A stretch of 64,000 nt of DNA from Stakelama marina (GCF_018122655.1 NZ_JAGRQC010000001.1:1262466-1326465); one strand, 5' to 3'. Counted from the first letter of the stretch, positions 16,462-25,824 are shown. Translations and numbers: made by a program. The notes: a model not told the origin generated them from the sequence alone.

Positions 16462-16634
16462 AGCGCCGCAAGGACAAGCTGGCCACCGGCATGGGCCTGG
16501 GCATCGCCATCGGAGCCGGCATCGGCGTCGCGATGGGCAATATCGCGATCGGTGTCGCCATCGGCGTCGCGCTGGGCGCAGCCTTCGGCACCAGCGCAGG
16601 CGAGCAGGACGACAAGAAGAACGACGAGGACTGA
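16458..16634 (+). CDS. Small glycine-zipper membrane protein (58 aa)
   Basis: GTG 16458 overlaps the GST stop (GTGA), and the frame runs to TGA 16632-16634. The product begins with basic residues (MKRRKDKLATG), has a long Gly/Ala/Ile/Val segment with GxxxG spacing (GLGIAIGAGIGVAMGNIAIG and onward) and a charged end (EQDDKKNDED). It is a typical small glycine-zipper membrane protein. It is translationally coupled to the GST gene and converges on the cupin gene. Function unknown. Confidence 0.7.
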   Translation: MKRRKDKLATGMGLGIAIGAGIGVAMGNIAIGVAIGVALGAAFGTSAGEQDDKKNDED

Positions 16635-16638
16635 GGTC

Positions 16639-17082
16639 CTAGAAGCTGCTGCCGTCCTTATGGACGAACCGGCCATCGGTCAGGTGCATATCGATGTCGG
16701 GATAATGGCAATCGGTCTGCGAAGCCCTGCCTACCGCGATAAACGCGCAATCGGCGCCGCTGCGGTTTTGCAGAACATGCCCGTTACCATCGCCCTTCGG
16801 AAAAGCGGCACAATCACCTGGAAGCATGACGGTTTCTCCGGCATCGTCGACCAGCACCGCCTCTCCGGAAAGCATGACGACGAATTCGTCCTCGCCCTCA
16901 TGCCAGTGCCGCTGCGACGACCATGCACCGGGTTTCAGCACAACATGGCTGACACCGAAATCGTCGATACCGCTCGCGGGTGCCAGCCGCCGGTACCAGC
17001 GGCCCTGCACGGGCAACGCATAATCGCCCGGATATCCGGTCGCATTGCTTTGCGGGATTGTATCGAGATCAAGCTTGGGCAA
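16639..17082 (-). CDS. Cupin-domain protein
   Basis: This 147-residue single-cupin protein has motif 1 HWHEGEDEFVVMLSGEAVL with the metal-binding HxH...E, and motif 2 PGDCAAFPKGDGNGHVLQN. It probably binds a metal and a small carbohydrate or carboxylate; the reaction is unknown. The start is TTG 17082 with GGAGAGGG just upstream. It is divergent from dapE with almost no spacer. Confidence 0.82.
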   Translation of the reverse strand: MPKLDLDTIPQSNATGYPGDYALPVQGRWYRRLAPASGIDDFGVSHVVLKPGAWSSQRHWHEGEDEFVVMLSGEAVLVDDAGETVMLPGDCAAFPKGDGNGHVLQNRSGADCAFIAVGRASQTDCHYPDIDMHLTDGRFVHKDGSSF

Positions 17083-17111
17083 TGCCCTCTCCCATGAAAG
17101 CCGATACTACC

Positions 17112-18233
17112 ATGCCCGACGTCGTCTCTCTCGCCAAGCAGCTGATCGATGCGGAAAGCGTCACCCCCGCGCGTGGCGAAGTGTTCGACGTGCTCGAAAC
17201 CGCGCTGCGATCGGCCGGCTTCGAAATCGACAGGTTCGTGAGCGGCGAAGCGCCCGACGGTCCGGTAGAGAACATGCTCGCGACGCGCGGCTCGGGCGGG
17301 CGTCATTTCGCCTTTGCCGGCCATCTCGATGTCGTCCCCCCCGGTGACGGCTGGAGAAGCGATCCCTTCGACGCGGAAGTACGCGGCGGCCTGCTATACG
17401 GGCGCGGTGCCGTGGACATGAAGGGCGCGATCGCTGCGTTCGCGGCCGCCTGCGCGCATGCCGACCCCGATGGCACGACCAGCCTCATCATCACCGGCGA
17501 CGAGGAGGGACCGGCGATTTTCGGCACGCGCGCGCTGATCGACCGGATGAACGAACGCGACATTCGCCCCGATATGTGCCTGGTGGGGGAACCGACCTCG
17601 GTCAAGCGGCTGGGCGATACGATCAAGATCGGGCGACGGGGATCGGTAAATATCTGGATCGATATTCCCGGCAAGCAGGGGCATGTCGCCTATCCCCACC
17701 TCGCCGCCAATCCGATCCCCAAGCTCGTGGCGGCGCTCGCGGAAATCGACTCGATCACGCTCGACACCGGCACCGAATGGTTTCAGGCGTCGAATATCGA
17801 AACGACCGATCTGACCGTCGGAAATACCGCGCACAACGTCATTCCCGGCAAAGCAAGTGCGCGGATCAGCATCCGGTTCAACGATCTTCATCGCGGCGAC
17901 GACCTCGGTCGCCGGATTACCGAGATCGTCCGCAGCCACGCCCCGGACGCGATCGTCACGCCAAAGGTGTCGGGTGAAGCGTTCCTGACCGAACCGGGCG
18001 AGCTGTCGGACATCATGTGCGCCGCGATCCAGGCCGAACTCGGCATGCAGCCGGAACTGTCGACAAGCGGCGGCACGTCCGATGCGCGCTTTCTGTCGAA
18101 GCTGTGCCCGGTGGTCGAATTCGGCCTCATCAACGCGACGATGCACAAGCTCGACGAGGCAGTGGCCGTGGTCGATCTAGAAGCGCTCGAGCGCGTCTAT
18201 GCGCGGGTGATCGACAGGGTTTTCAGGCGCTGA
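17112..18233 (+). CDS. dapE: Succinyl-diaminopimelate desuccinylase
   Basis: DapE hydrolyses N-succinyl-LL-diaminopimelate to LL-diaminopimelate in lysine and peptidoglycan precursor synthesis. Metal ligands and motifs of the M20 family are present: FAGHLDVVPPGDGW, YGRGAVDMKGAIAAF, TGDEEGPA, and a C-terminal GTSDARF and VVEFGLINATMH. The domain starts at MPDVVSLAKQLIDAESVTP, so ATG 17112 was chosen over earlier ATGs at 17082 and 17094. Length 373 is typical. Confidence 0.94.
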   Translation: MPDVVSLAKQLIDAESVTPARGEVFDVLETALRSAGFEIDRFVSGEAPDGPVENMLATRGSGGRHFAFAGHLDVVPPGDGWRSDPFDAEVRGGLLYGRGAVDMKGAIAAFAAACAHADPDGTTSLIITGDEEGPAIFGTRALIDRMNERDIRPDMCLVGEPTSVKRLGDTIKIGRRGSVNIWIDIPGKQGHVAYPHLAANPIPKLVAALAEIDSITLDTGTEWFQASNIETTDLTVGNTAHNVIPGKASARISIRFNDLHRGDDLGRRITEIVRSHAPDAIVTPKVSGEAFLTEPGELSDIMCAAIQAELGMQPELSTSGGTSDARFLSKLCPVVEFGLINATMHKLDEAVAVVDLEALERVYARVIDRVFRR

Positions 18234-19896
18234 CCGCGGCCCGGTCGTCACGGTTGCGCGCCCATGCGATGAACGCGTCCTCGGGCATGGGCCGGGCGAC
18301 GGCATAGCCCTGGAGCACGTCGCAACCGATCACGCCCAGCACCTTGGCCTGTGCGGACGATTCGATCCCCTCTGCCACGACTTCATATTGCAGGCCGTGA
18401 ACGAGGCTGATGACCGCCTGGATAACCGCTCGCGCCTCCGTGCTTTCGACGACATTGGCGATCATGCTGGGATCGAGCTTCACGCGGTCGAGCGGTAGTT
18501 CGCGCAGCCGGGCGAGATTGGAATAGCCCGTGCCGAAATCGTCGATCGATATGGTCGCTCCGTCGCGGCGAAGTGCTGCAATCGCGTCGATCACATCCTC
18601 GTTGCAATTCATCGCAAGCGTTTCGCTGATCTCCAGTTCCAGCATCGCTGCGGGTGCGCGCGCATTCTGCATCGCCTGACGGAGCCCGCGGAAAAACGCC
18701 ACATGGTCGAGCTGGCGCTGGCTGACATTGATTGCCAGACGCTGTTCGACACCTGCATCCGCCCAGCGCGTGATCGTCTTTGCAACCTCGGCGACCACCC
18801 AGTCGCCGATCTCGACGATCAGCCCGGTTTCCTCTGCCCGCCTGATAAAGCTCGCCGGCAGCCGCTCGCCGTCGGGATGGCGCCAGCGCAGCAATGCCTC
18901 GGCAGCGACGATCTCTCCCCGGCGCACGCTGATCTGCGGTTGAAAGACAAGTCCGAACTGCTGCTGGTCGATCGCCTCTCGCAAGTCGCTTTCAAGCTGG
19001 ATGCTGTCGGCAATTTCGGCGGCCAGATTATCGGAGAAATGTTCTACGCGCCCTCGGCCTGCCGCCTTGGCGCGGTACATCGCGGCGTCGGCCGCGCGCA
19101 TCAGATCGGCAAGCGTCGCGCCGTGATCGGGCCGCATCGCGATCCCGACCGACGCTCCGACCGTGATTTCCTGCTCTGCGATATCGAACGGTTCGTTCAT
19201 CGCGAACAATATACCCCGACCGATCCGCGACGCTTCCCCCGCGTTCGCGACCGCGCCGAAGAACAGCGTGAATTCGTCACCGGCCAGCCGACCGATCAAC
19301 GGAGCCGCGCCGGTGGTAGCCGCATAGCGATCCGCGACCGCACGCAGCCGATTGGCCACCATCCCCAGGAGCGCGTCGCCCGTGGCATGGCCGAGCGTGT
19401 CGTTGACAGTCTTGAAGCGGTCGAGATCGACGAAGAACAAAGCGGCCTTGCCGTCGCGCGGCAATTCGGCGAGCTGCCGCTCGCAATTACGGCGAAAACT
19501 GACGCGATTGGGCAACCCGGTCACCGGATCGAACATCGCCAGCCGCTGTACACTTTCCAGATTCGCGTGAAGCTGCTGAAACAGCCCGTCCATCGCATCG
19601 GCAAGCTGCGGAACTTCTTTCGACACGGCGCCGGGAATCGGGCTTTGCAGATCGCCATTGGCGGCTTGCGCCAACCGCTCGATCGCCGAATCGATTGCCG
19701 AGGCGGTGCCCGCGACGGTCCGCTCCGCCGCCGCCCAGCACATCACCGCGCAAACGATTGCCGGAATCAGCGCGGTCGCCGCATGCTCGGCGCTCCAGCT
19801 GCCGTGCGACGTTGCGAACAGCGCGAGGATGAACGCCAACGCCCCTGCGCAGATGGCGAAGACCACCGCACGGCTGGTGAGCGAAAATCCGTTCAT
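18223..19896 (-). CDS. Membrane-anchored GGDEF-EAL cyclic-di-GMP protein
   Basis: The order is: two N-terminal membrane segments (AVVFAICAGALAFILALFA and a second one), a HAMP-like linker, a GGDEF domain and an EAL domain. The cyclase signature reads LAGDEF instead of GGDEF; some AGDEF enzymes are active, so activity is open. The EAL domain looks complete: EALLRW, INVSQRQL, ELEISET, SIDDFGTGYSNL, VKLD, VVAEGIES and QGYAVARP, giving the residues that bind metal and c-di-GMP. Phosphodiesterase activity is therefore likely. The stop overlaps the end of dapE by a few bases (convergent). Confidence 0.92.
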   Translation of the reverse strand: MNGFSLTSRAVVFAICAGALAFILALFATSHGSWSAEHAATALIPAIVCAVMCWAAAERTVAGTASAIDSAIERLAQAANGDLQSPIPGAVSKEVPQLADAMDGLFQQLHANLESVQRLAMFDPVTGLPNRVSFRRNCERQLAELPRDGKAALFFVDLDRFKTVNDTLGHATGDALLGMVANRLRAVADRYAATTGAAPLIGRLAGDEFTLFFGAVANAGEASRIGRGILFAMNEPFDIAEQEITVGASVGIAMRPDHGATLADLMRAADAAMYRAKAAGRGRVEHFSDNLAAEIADSIQLESDLREAIDQQQFGLVFQPQISVRRGEIVAAEALLRWRHPDGERLPASFIRRAEETGLIVEIGDWVVAEVAKTITRWADAGVEQRLAINVSQRQLDHVAFFRGLRQAMQNARAPAAMLELEISETLAMNCNEDVIDAIAALRRDGATISIDDFGTGYSNLARLRELPLDRVKLDPSMIANVVESTEARAVIQAVISLVHGLQYEVVAEGIESSAQAKVLGVIGCDVLQGYAVARPMPEDAFIAWARNRDDRAAVSA

Positions 19897-19974
19897 CCGG
19901 CTGTTTGCAATCCCGCTTCTGGACGCGGATCAGGTCGCCCGCGCTTCATCGGCCAGTATAATCGCGCAGAAGAG

Positions 19975-20544
19975 TTAAGATTTTCGGGACGCGGTCGTTC
20001 TTGTACGGCGGAGCACGATATAGAGCGCTCCCGCACCACCATGCCTCGGATGGGCCTGGCGCACTGCGGCGATACGCGACGAATGACGCGAAACCGCCAG
20101 CCAGTCATGAATTGCGGCACGAATCGCACCGCGCGCATGCGGGCGTTCCGACCCGGCACGCGGCGGCTTTCCGGTCACCAGCAGCAACACCCGCTCTCCG
20201 CGCGTTATCGCCGCATCCAGCCCGGCATCGAGCATCGCATGCGCCGATGCCAGCGAATGACCATGGAGGTCGATGATCGTGTCGGGGGCGACCTGACCAC
20301 GCCCGATGCGCCGGTCCCATCCCGAATCGAGCGTCGCATGTTGGGGCGCGGCCTTGCGTACCGGTGCCAAGGTGCGCGGCGGCATCGGCAGCGGGCGTTG
20401 CGCAGGTTTCTTGACCCGAGGCTCTGGCGGCGAAACGAACGGTGCGGCCTGTTTCCGCTCAGCGCGCGGATGCAGCGGACGCACCTCGGCTTTCACCCTC
20501 GCCCATAACGCCGCCTCTTCGTCGCTAAGGCGTCGTCCGGCCAT
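19975..20544 (-). CDS. Smr/MutS2-domain protein
   Basis: The N-terminal ~85 residues are Pro/Arg-rich and probably disordered. The C-terminal half is an Smr domain with the hallmark DLHGHSLASAHAML, VLLLVTGKPPR and RHGGAGALYIVLRR. Smr domains are DNA or RNA nicking endonucleases. The start ATG 20544 lies inside the end of mltA, overlapping by 20 bases, so the two are co-transcribed after the Tim44-like gene. Confidence 0.88.
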   Translation of the reverse strand: MAGRRLSDEEAALWARVKAEVRPLHPRAERKQAAPFVSPPEPRVKKPAQRPLPMPPRTLAPVRKAAPQHATLDSGWDRRIGRGQVAPDTIIDLHGHSLASAHAMLDAGLDAAITRGERVLLLVTGKPPRAGSERPHARGAIRAAIHDWLAVSRHSSRIAAVRQAHPRHGGAGALYIVLRRTRTTASRKS

Positions 20545-21790
20545 CGGCACCCAGCCTTGCCATTACGCTGCGCGGCACGAGAATGAACGCCGTGCCGTGC
20601 GCGGACATGCCGCCGGCTATCGCGCGAGCCGTATCGCCGGCGCCCCAGAAAGTATCGAAGCGGTTGGCACCCTTGATCGCGCCGCCGGTATCCTGCGCCA
20701 CCCACAATCCCGTGGCGTCCGAACGGTCGAGCGAGAGGAATACCGGAGCGCCAAGCGGCATGAAATCGGGATCGGCTGCAACGCTCGCTTCTCCCGTCAC
20801 CGGCAGCCCGAGCGCGCCAAGTGGTCCGGCACCGGTCAATCGGCGAAAGAAGACGAAGCTCTTGTTCTCGCGCATGATCGCCTGGCCCTGCGCCGGGTGC
20901 GCGTGGAGCCACGCGACCATGCCCTGCATCGAAGCCTGTCCGGGCGCGAGCAGCCCGCGTTCGCGCATCAGTTTGCCGATGCTCGTATAATCGCGGCCAT
21001 TCTGCCCGGCATAGCCGACGCGCATCACCGATCCATCGGGCAGGCGCAGCCGCCCCGAGCCCTGGATCTGCAGAAAGAATGCCTCGACCGGATCGGCTGC
21101 CCAGGCGAGTTCCAGCCCGCGCCCGGCAAGCGCGCCCTCCTCTATCTGGGTGCGGTCGTAATAGGGAATGAAAGCATCGCCCTGAACGCGCCCGCGAATT
21201 TTCTTGCCCTGCAGATTGTCGGTGAACAGCCCCAGATCGACATCGATAAGGTCGTCGGGCTTGGCGTAGATCGGGGTCTGATAGGCTCCGCCGCGGTGGC
21301 GCGAAGCATGAATTTCAGGCTCGTAATAACCCGTCGCGAATGCTTCGCCGCTCCCCACCTGCACGGTGGCGAAATTCTGCTGGAAGAATCGCAACGCACC
21401 GGCGTCGCCGACCGAATCGGCTATGCGGCATACCCTGGCCCAGTCATTCGCGGTCGTAAGACCCGAAATATCGTTGCGCGACATGAGCGAGGGGCAGGAC
21501 CGCCGAAACGCCTGCAACGCCCGCGCGGCGCCTACCTGACCTATCGGAAGCTGCGATACCGCCGGTCCGGCGACGATCCCGCTCTGCGCGGCAGTAGCGG
21601 CGCCTGTCGGAGCGGATGGTGCGGCAACAGGCGACATCGGCGTTGCCGGCGGCGGTTGGCGGACGGGCAGCGGTCTGTTGCTGCCATAGCCATATCCGGC
21701 GGTTGCCGGAGGCCCTGCCGCAGGAGGAACGATCCCGCCGGTGCAACTGCCCAGCAGCACCGCGAGCGCCGCCACCCCCCATTTTTTCAT
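20525..21790 (-). CDS. mltA: Membrane-bound lytic murein transglycosylase A
   Basis: MltA cleaves peptidoglycan strands to 1,6-anhydromuropeptides at the outer membrane. The N-terminus MKKWGVAALAVLLGSC is a lipoprotein signal with lipobox. A Pro/Ala-rich linker precedes the MltA barrel (FATGYYEPEIHASR, GSGRLRLPDG, YTSIGKLM) and the 3D domain with VAQDTGGAIKGANRFDTFWG, containing the catalytic Asp residues. Length 421 is normal. It lies 5 bases after the Tim44-like gene. Confidence 0.94.
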   Translation of the reverse strand: MKKWGVAALAVLLGSCTGGIVPPAAGPPATAGYGYGSNRPLPVRQPPPATPMSPVAAPSAPTGAATAAQSGIVAGPAVSQLPIGQVGAARALQAFRRSCPSLMSRNDISGLTTANDWARVCRIADSVGDAGALRFFQQNFATVQVGSGEAFATGYYEPEIHASRHRGGAYQTPIYAKPDDLIDVDLGLFTDNLQGKKIRGRVQGDAFIPYYDRTQIEEGALAGRGLELAWAADPVEAFFLQIQGSGRLRLPDGSVMRVGYAGQNGRDYTSIGKLMRERGLLAPGQASMQGMVAWLHAHPAQGQAIMRENKSFVFFRRLTGAGPLGALGLPVTGEASVAADPDFMPLGAPVFLSLDRSDATGLWVAQDTGGAIKGANRFDTFWGAGDTARAIAGGMSAHGTAFILVPRSVMARLGADGRTTP

Positions 21791-21795
21791 GCCCG

Positions 21796-22440
21796 TCAGG
21801 CCTCGTCGGTTTCCACCAGTTTCCAGTTCGGATCATCGCTCTTCAGCGTGCGCCCGAAGGTCCAGAGATCATGCGTTTCGACGGCATCGCTCAACGATCC
21901 GGCGACGACATTGCCATCCGCATCGCGCGTGACCGCCGCAATATCCGCGTCGAAGCGCACGGTGATCTGCGCTGCGCCGCGTTCTACCGAGGCATCGACG
22001 ATATTGGCGCGCTCGATCGAGACGAGGCGGTTTTCAAGCGTATGCCCGGCCTTTTCGCGCTCGTCGATCGCGGTGACGAACGCTTCCTGCACATCGCCGC
22101 CCACCAGCCATTCCAGCGTCTTGCGGTCGCCCTTCCAAAAGGCTTCCAGAATCATCCGATATGCCGATTTCGCGCCTTCAAGGAATTGCGCGACGTCGAA
22201 CTCCGAATCGGCCGCGACCAGCGCACGGATGCCCTGTTCCGCATTGCTGTCGACACTGCGCGTTCCTGCGTCGCGCAACTCGGTCGGCATGTCGATCGTG
22301 CGCGGCGTCGGTTGTGTCGCAAGCCGTTCTTCGGCCGGCTTCACAAGCGGCTGTTCATGGCCGGTGCGCTTGCCGAGCACCGAATAGAGTCGCAGCGCCA
22401 GAAAACCGGCGACCATGGCGAGGAGAACGATATAAAGCAC
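21796..22440 (-). CDS. Tim44/TimA-like membrane protein
   Basis: A single N-terminal membrane anchor (VLYIVLLAMVAGFLALRLYS) is followed by a Tim44-like domain: FLEGAKSAYRMILEAFWKGD, VGGDVQEAFVTAIDER, then a beta region ending in DAVETHDLWTFGRTLKSDDP. The start GTG 22440 has a nearly perfect GGAGGA site; the longer frame to 22674 would run through the secB promoter. Bacterial Tim44-like proteins are membrane-associated with unclear role. It heads the operon with mltA and the Smr gene and is divergent from secB. Confidence 0.85.
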   Translation of the reverse strand: MLYIVLLAMVAGFLALRLYSVLGKRTGHEQPLVKPAEERLATQPTPRTIDMPTELRDAGTRSVDSNAEQGIRALVAADSEFDVAQFLEGAKSAYRMILEAFWKGDRKTLEWLVGGDVQEAFVTAIDEREKAGHTLENRLVSIERANIVDASVERGAAQITVRFDADIAAVTRDADGNVVAGSLSDAVETHDLWTFGRTLKSDDPNWKLVETDEA

Positions 22441-22597
22441 TATTCCTCCGAACTTCTGACCGAATACATAAGGGCAAGCGCGCGCCGATTCAAATGCCGC
22501 GCACCGACCGTTGAACTGACGGCGACCGCCTGCTACGCGCGGCGCGATATGGAATGCGGGTACCCCGCTTCGATTTTCCGACGAAAAGGATGATGAG

Positions 22598-23122
22598 ATG
22601 GCCGAGCAGGAAAACGGCAACCCCAATGGCGAACCCGCAGCGAACGGCGCCGACACCGGGCCGATGGTCAACATGATTTCGCAATATGTGAAGGATTTCT
22701 CGTTCGAGAATCCTAATTCGCCGGCCGTTTATCAGCAGACCGACGCGCCGCAGATCGATGTTCAGTTCAACATCGGCGCCAACCAGGTCGGCGACGATAT
22801 GCACGAAGTGATCCTGAAGATCGAAGCCAAGGCGGAGACGAACGGCACCGCCTCGTTCCTCGTCGATCTCAGCTATGCTGGCCTGTTCGGCATCCGCAAC
22901 GTGCCCGCCGAGCATCTGCAGCCGTTTCTCTTTGCCGAAGCGCCTCGCCTGCTCTTCCCCTTTGCCCGCCGCATTCTGGCCGACGCGGTTCGCGACGGCG
23001 GCTTCCCGCCGCTGATGCTCGAGCCGATCGATTTCAACGGCCTTTATCTGCAGCAGTCGCAGCAGCAGGGCGGCAATGTCGAAGGCACCGGCTCGGTCAG
23101 CCCGGAAGCCGGCAACGCCTGA
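22598..23122 (+). CDS. secB: Protein-export chaperone SecB
   Basis: SecB keeps preproteins unfolded and hands them to SecA. Typical blocks are visible: QYVKDFSFENPNSP, EVILKIEAKA, LVDLSYAGLFGIRNVP and LFPFARRILADAVRDGGFPP. Acidic and Gln-rich ends are usual for alphaproteobacterial SecB. AAGGATGATGAG precedes ATG 22598. A small CCCCG-TAG-CGGGG hairpin (23126-23138) lies between secB and murJ. Confidence 0.96.
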   Translation: MAEQENGNPNGEPAANGADTGPMVNMISQYVKDFSFENPNSPAVYQQTDAPQIDVQFNIGANQVGDDMHEVILKIEAKAETNGTASFLVDLSYAGLFGIRNVPAEHLQPFLFAEAPRLLFPFARRILADAVRDGGFPPLMLEPIDFNGLYLQQSQQQGGNVEGTGSVSPEAGNA

Positions 23123-23148
23123 CGACCCCGTAGCGGGGGATTGCCGCG

Positions 23149-24720
23149 ATGAACCTCGCCAAATCGCTGGGATCGGTCGGCGGACTGACGCTCGTCAGCC
23201 GCATCCTGGCGCTGGGCCGCGACACGCTGCAGGCGACATTCGTCGGCGCAGGTTTCGCATCCGATGCGTTTCTGGTGGCCTTCCGGCTGCCCAACATGTT
23301 CCGTTCGCTATTCGCGGAAGGCGCGTTCGCATCGGCCTTTATCCCGATGTTCAACCGCAAGGTCGGCGAGGCGGACGATCTGAACGCGGGACTGCGATTC
23401 GCCGAACAGGCGCTTGCCGTCCTGTTCCCCGTGCTGCTGGTGATGACGATCGTCATGCTGGCCGCCGCGTGGCCGCTGACCTGGATGCTTTCGCTCGGCT
23501 TCAAAGAGCAGAACCCCTCGCCCGAACAGTTCGACTATGCGGTGACGCTGTCGCGGTTCACCATTCCCTATCTGATGCTGATCTCGCTCGCCTCGCTGCT
23601 GGGCGGAATCCTCAATTCGCTCAACAAATTCTGGGTGAATGCCGCGGCCCCTATTCTGCTGAACGTCGCAATGGTCAGCGCGCTGTGGTTTTTCCACGGC
23701 GATACGCCCGAACAGACCGCGCGCATCCAGGCCATGTCGGTAACGATCGGCGGGATGCTCCAGCTCGGCTGGCTGATGCTCGCCTGCCACAAGGCCGGGG
23801 TCAGCCTGAAATTGCGCCGCCCCAGGCTTGATCCCGATATCAAGCGCCTGCTGAAGCTGATCCTGCCCGCCGCGGCGGGCGCCGGTGCGACGCAAGTCAA
23901 TCTGCTCGTCTCGACGGCGCTCGCCGGGGGCCTGCTCGGCGCAGGGTCGATCTCGGCGATCTACTATGCCGACCGTCTCAACCAGCTTCCACTCGGCATG
24001 ATCGGTATCGGGCTGGGCACGATTCTGCTGCCGACGATCTCGCGCCAGCTCGGCGCGAAGCAGGATGCGCAGGCGATGGACACGCAGAATCGCGGCATCG
24101 AACTCGCGCTGTTCCTGACGCTTCCGGCGACCGCAGCCTTCATCTTTGCGGCCGAACCGATCGTGCGCGGACTGTTCCAGCATGGCCAGTTCGACGCCGC
24201 CGACACGGTACGCACGACCTGGGCGCTCGCCGCGTTTTCGCTCGGCCTGCCTTCCTATGTGCTGGTGAAGGTACTCACACCTGGCTTCTATGCCCGCCAC
24301 GATACGCGCACGCCCGTGCGCTTCGCGATCATCTCGGTCGGCGTGAACATCGTCGGCAACCTGATTCTGATTCCGACCATCGGCACCGTCGGCCCGCCGC
24401 TCGCCACGGCGATCGCAGCGACGGTCAACACCGCGCTCCTGTATCGCACGCTGGTCCAGCGCGGGCATTTTACGGCCGACGCCCGGCTGAAACGCCGCAT
24501 CCCCAGGCTCGCGCTCGCGGCGGCGGTGATGGGCGTTGCGCTGTTCTTCCTCCGCAGCCCGATCCGGCCCTACACGCACGGCTCGCTGTTCATCACGCTG
24601 CCGACGCTCGGTGCAATGGTGGCCGCAGGCATTGCCATCTACGCGCTGGCCTGCTTCATCACACGCGCATATGGCGTCGCCGACCTTCGCGCGATGCTGC
24701 GTCGAAGCCCCGCAAACTGA
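23149..24720 (+). CDS. murJ: Lipid II flippase MurJ
   Basis: This 523-residue protein has about 14 hydrophobic helices and the MurJ/MviN signatures: SLGSVGGLTLVSRILALGRD, FRLPNMFRSLFAEGAFASAF and YYADRLNQLPLGMIGIGLGT. It translocates lipid II across the inner membrane for peptidoglycan synthesis. The gene order secB-murJ-trpS is tight, with an 11-base gap to trpS. Confidence 0.96.
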   Translation: MNLAKSLGSVGGLTLVSRILALGRDTLQATFVGAGFASDAFLVAFRLPNMFRSLFAEGAFASAFIPMFNRKVGEADDLNAGLRFAEQALAVLFPVLLVMTIVMLAAAWPLTWMLSLGFKEQNPSPEQFDYAVTLSRFTIPYLMLISLASLLGGILNSLNKFWVNAAAPILLNVAMVSALWFFHGDTPEQTARIQAMSVTIGGMLQLGWLMLACHKAGVSLKLRRPRLDPDIKRLLKLILPAAAGAGATQVNLLVSTALAGGLLGAGSISAIYYADRLNQLPLGMIGIGLGTILLPTISRQLGAKQDAQAMDTQNRGIELALFLTLPATAAFIFAAEPIVRGLFQHGQFDAADTVRTTWALAAFSLGLPSYVLVKVLTPGFYARHDTRTPVRFAIISVGVNIVGNLILIPTIGTVGPPLATAIAATVNTALLYRTLVQRGHFTADARLKRRIPRLALAAAVMGVALFFLRSPIRPYTHGSLFITLPTLGAMVAAGIAIYALACFITRAYGVADLRAMLRRSPAN

Positions 24721-24731
24721 CAAGGACCACC

Positions 24732-25739
24732 ATGCGTATCGTCTCCGGCATCCAGACCACCGGCAATCTGCACCTCGGCAATTATCTGGGGGCGATCAAG
24801 CAATGGGTGGCGATGCAGGACGATGTCGCGGCAAAGGGCGGCGACTGCCTGTTCTTCCTCGCCGATCTGCACTCGCTGACCGTCGCGATTCCGCCGGCGG
24901 AACGCGCCGCGACGACAATCGAAATGGCCGCGACGCTGATCGCCGCCGGCATCGATCCGGCCAAGGCGATCCTGTTCAACCAGGCACGCGTTCCAGCCCA
25001 TGCGGAGCTATGCTGGATTCTGCAGGGCACCGCGCGGATGGGCTGGCTGAACCGCATGACGCAGTGGAAGGACAAGGCGGGCAAGAACCGCGAGGGTGCA
25101 AGCGTCGGCCTGTTCACCTATCCGGTGCTTCAGGCCGCCGACGTGCTCGTTTACAACGCCACGCACGTGCCGGTGGGCGAGGATCAGAAACAGCATCTTG
25201 AGCTGGCGCGCGACATCGCCACCAAGTTCAACACAGATTTCGACACCGAACTCTTCACGCTTCCCGAACCGTTCATCTCAAAGGCCGCGCCGCGCATCAT
25301 GTCACTGCGCGATGGCCAGGCGAAGATGTCGAAATCCGATCCTTCGGACATGACGCGCATCAACCTGACCGACGATGATGACGTGATCGCGCAGAAATTC
25401 CGCAAGGCGCGTACCGATCCCGAACCGCTTCCGGACAGTTTCGACCAACTCGAATCGCGTGCCGAAGCGCGCAATCTGGTCACGATATTCGCTGCACTCG
25501 CCGATCACGAACCGCAATCGGTGGTGGAAGAATATGCCGGTCAGGGCTTCGGCGCGTTCAAGCCGGCGCTGGCCGATCTGGCCGTCGCCAGGCTCGGCCC
25601 GATCCGCAGTCGGCTGAATCAGCTGCTGGCGGACAAGGCGGCGGTCGCGGCGCATCTGAAAGAAGGCGCCGAACGCGCCGATGCACTCGCGGCGCCAATC
25701 CTCAAACAGGCACAGGAAGCGGTCGGCCTTCAGGTCTGA
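24732..25739 (+). CDS. trpS: Tryptophanyl-tRNA synthetase
   Basis: This class I aminoacyl-tRNA synthetase has an HIGH-type motif TGNLHLGNYLGAI and a KMSKS motif AKMSKSDPSD, with the tryptophan pocket region ILQGTARMGWLNRMTQWKDK. The length (335) is normal for bacterial TrpRS. It is followed by a strong inverted repeat shared with the convergent dnaA gene. Confidence 0.97.
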   Translation: MRIVSGIQTTGNLHLGNYLGAIKQWVAMQDDVAAKGGDCLFFLADLHSLTVAIPPAERAATTIEMAATLIAAGIDPAKAILFNQARVPAHAELCWILQGTARMGWLNRMTQWKDKAGKNREGASVGLFTYPVLQAADVLVYNATHVPVGEDQKQHLELARDIATKFNTDFDTELFTLPEPFISKAAPRIMSLRDGQAKMSKSDPSDMTRINLTDDDDVIAQKFRKARTDPEPLPDSFDQLESRAEARNLVTIFAALADHEPQSVVEEYAGQGFGAFKPALADLAVARLGPIRSRLNQLLADKAAVAAHLKEGAERADALAAPILKQAQEAVGLQV

Positions 25740-25770
25740 GCGTCCGCTTACAGCGCTGGACCGATCCTAG

Positions 25771-25824
25771 GTCGGGGTGGAAAGAAATCGCGAGCGACCC
25801 GACTTCAGCGTTTTCCACCCCGAC
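25771..25824. terminator. Inverted repeat between convergent trpS and dnaA, probable bidirectional terminator
   Basis: GTCGGGGTGGAAA (25771-25783) and its exact complement TTTCCACCCCGAC (25812-25824) are separated by 28 bases. The 13-bp GC-rich stem, ending in A/T pairs and placed between two convergent genes, fits a terminator for both directions, although long T-runs are missing. It may also be a copy of a dispersed repeat family; other copies were not seen in the window. Confidence 0.5.

Noticed and set aside
18703..20508. Open frame of 601 codons opposite the GGDEF-EAL and Smr genes
   Set aside because: Arg-rich composition, no motif, and the opposite strand has clear family signatures over the whole length.
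23126..23138. Short CCCCG/CGGGG hairpin between secB and murJ as a terminator
   Set aside because: Only five base pairs, no T-run, and only 27 bases between the genes; more likely incidental.
23308..24723. Open frame of 471 codons opposite murJ
   Set aside because: Composition is that of a reverse-complement shadow and murJ is unambiguous.
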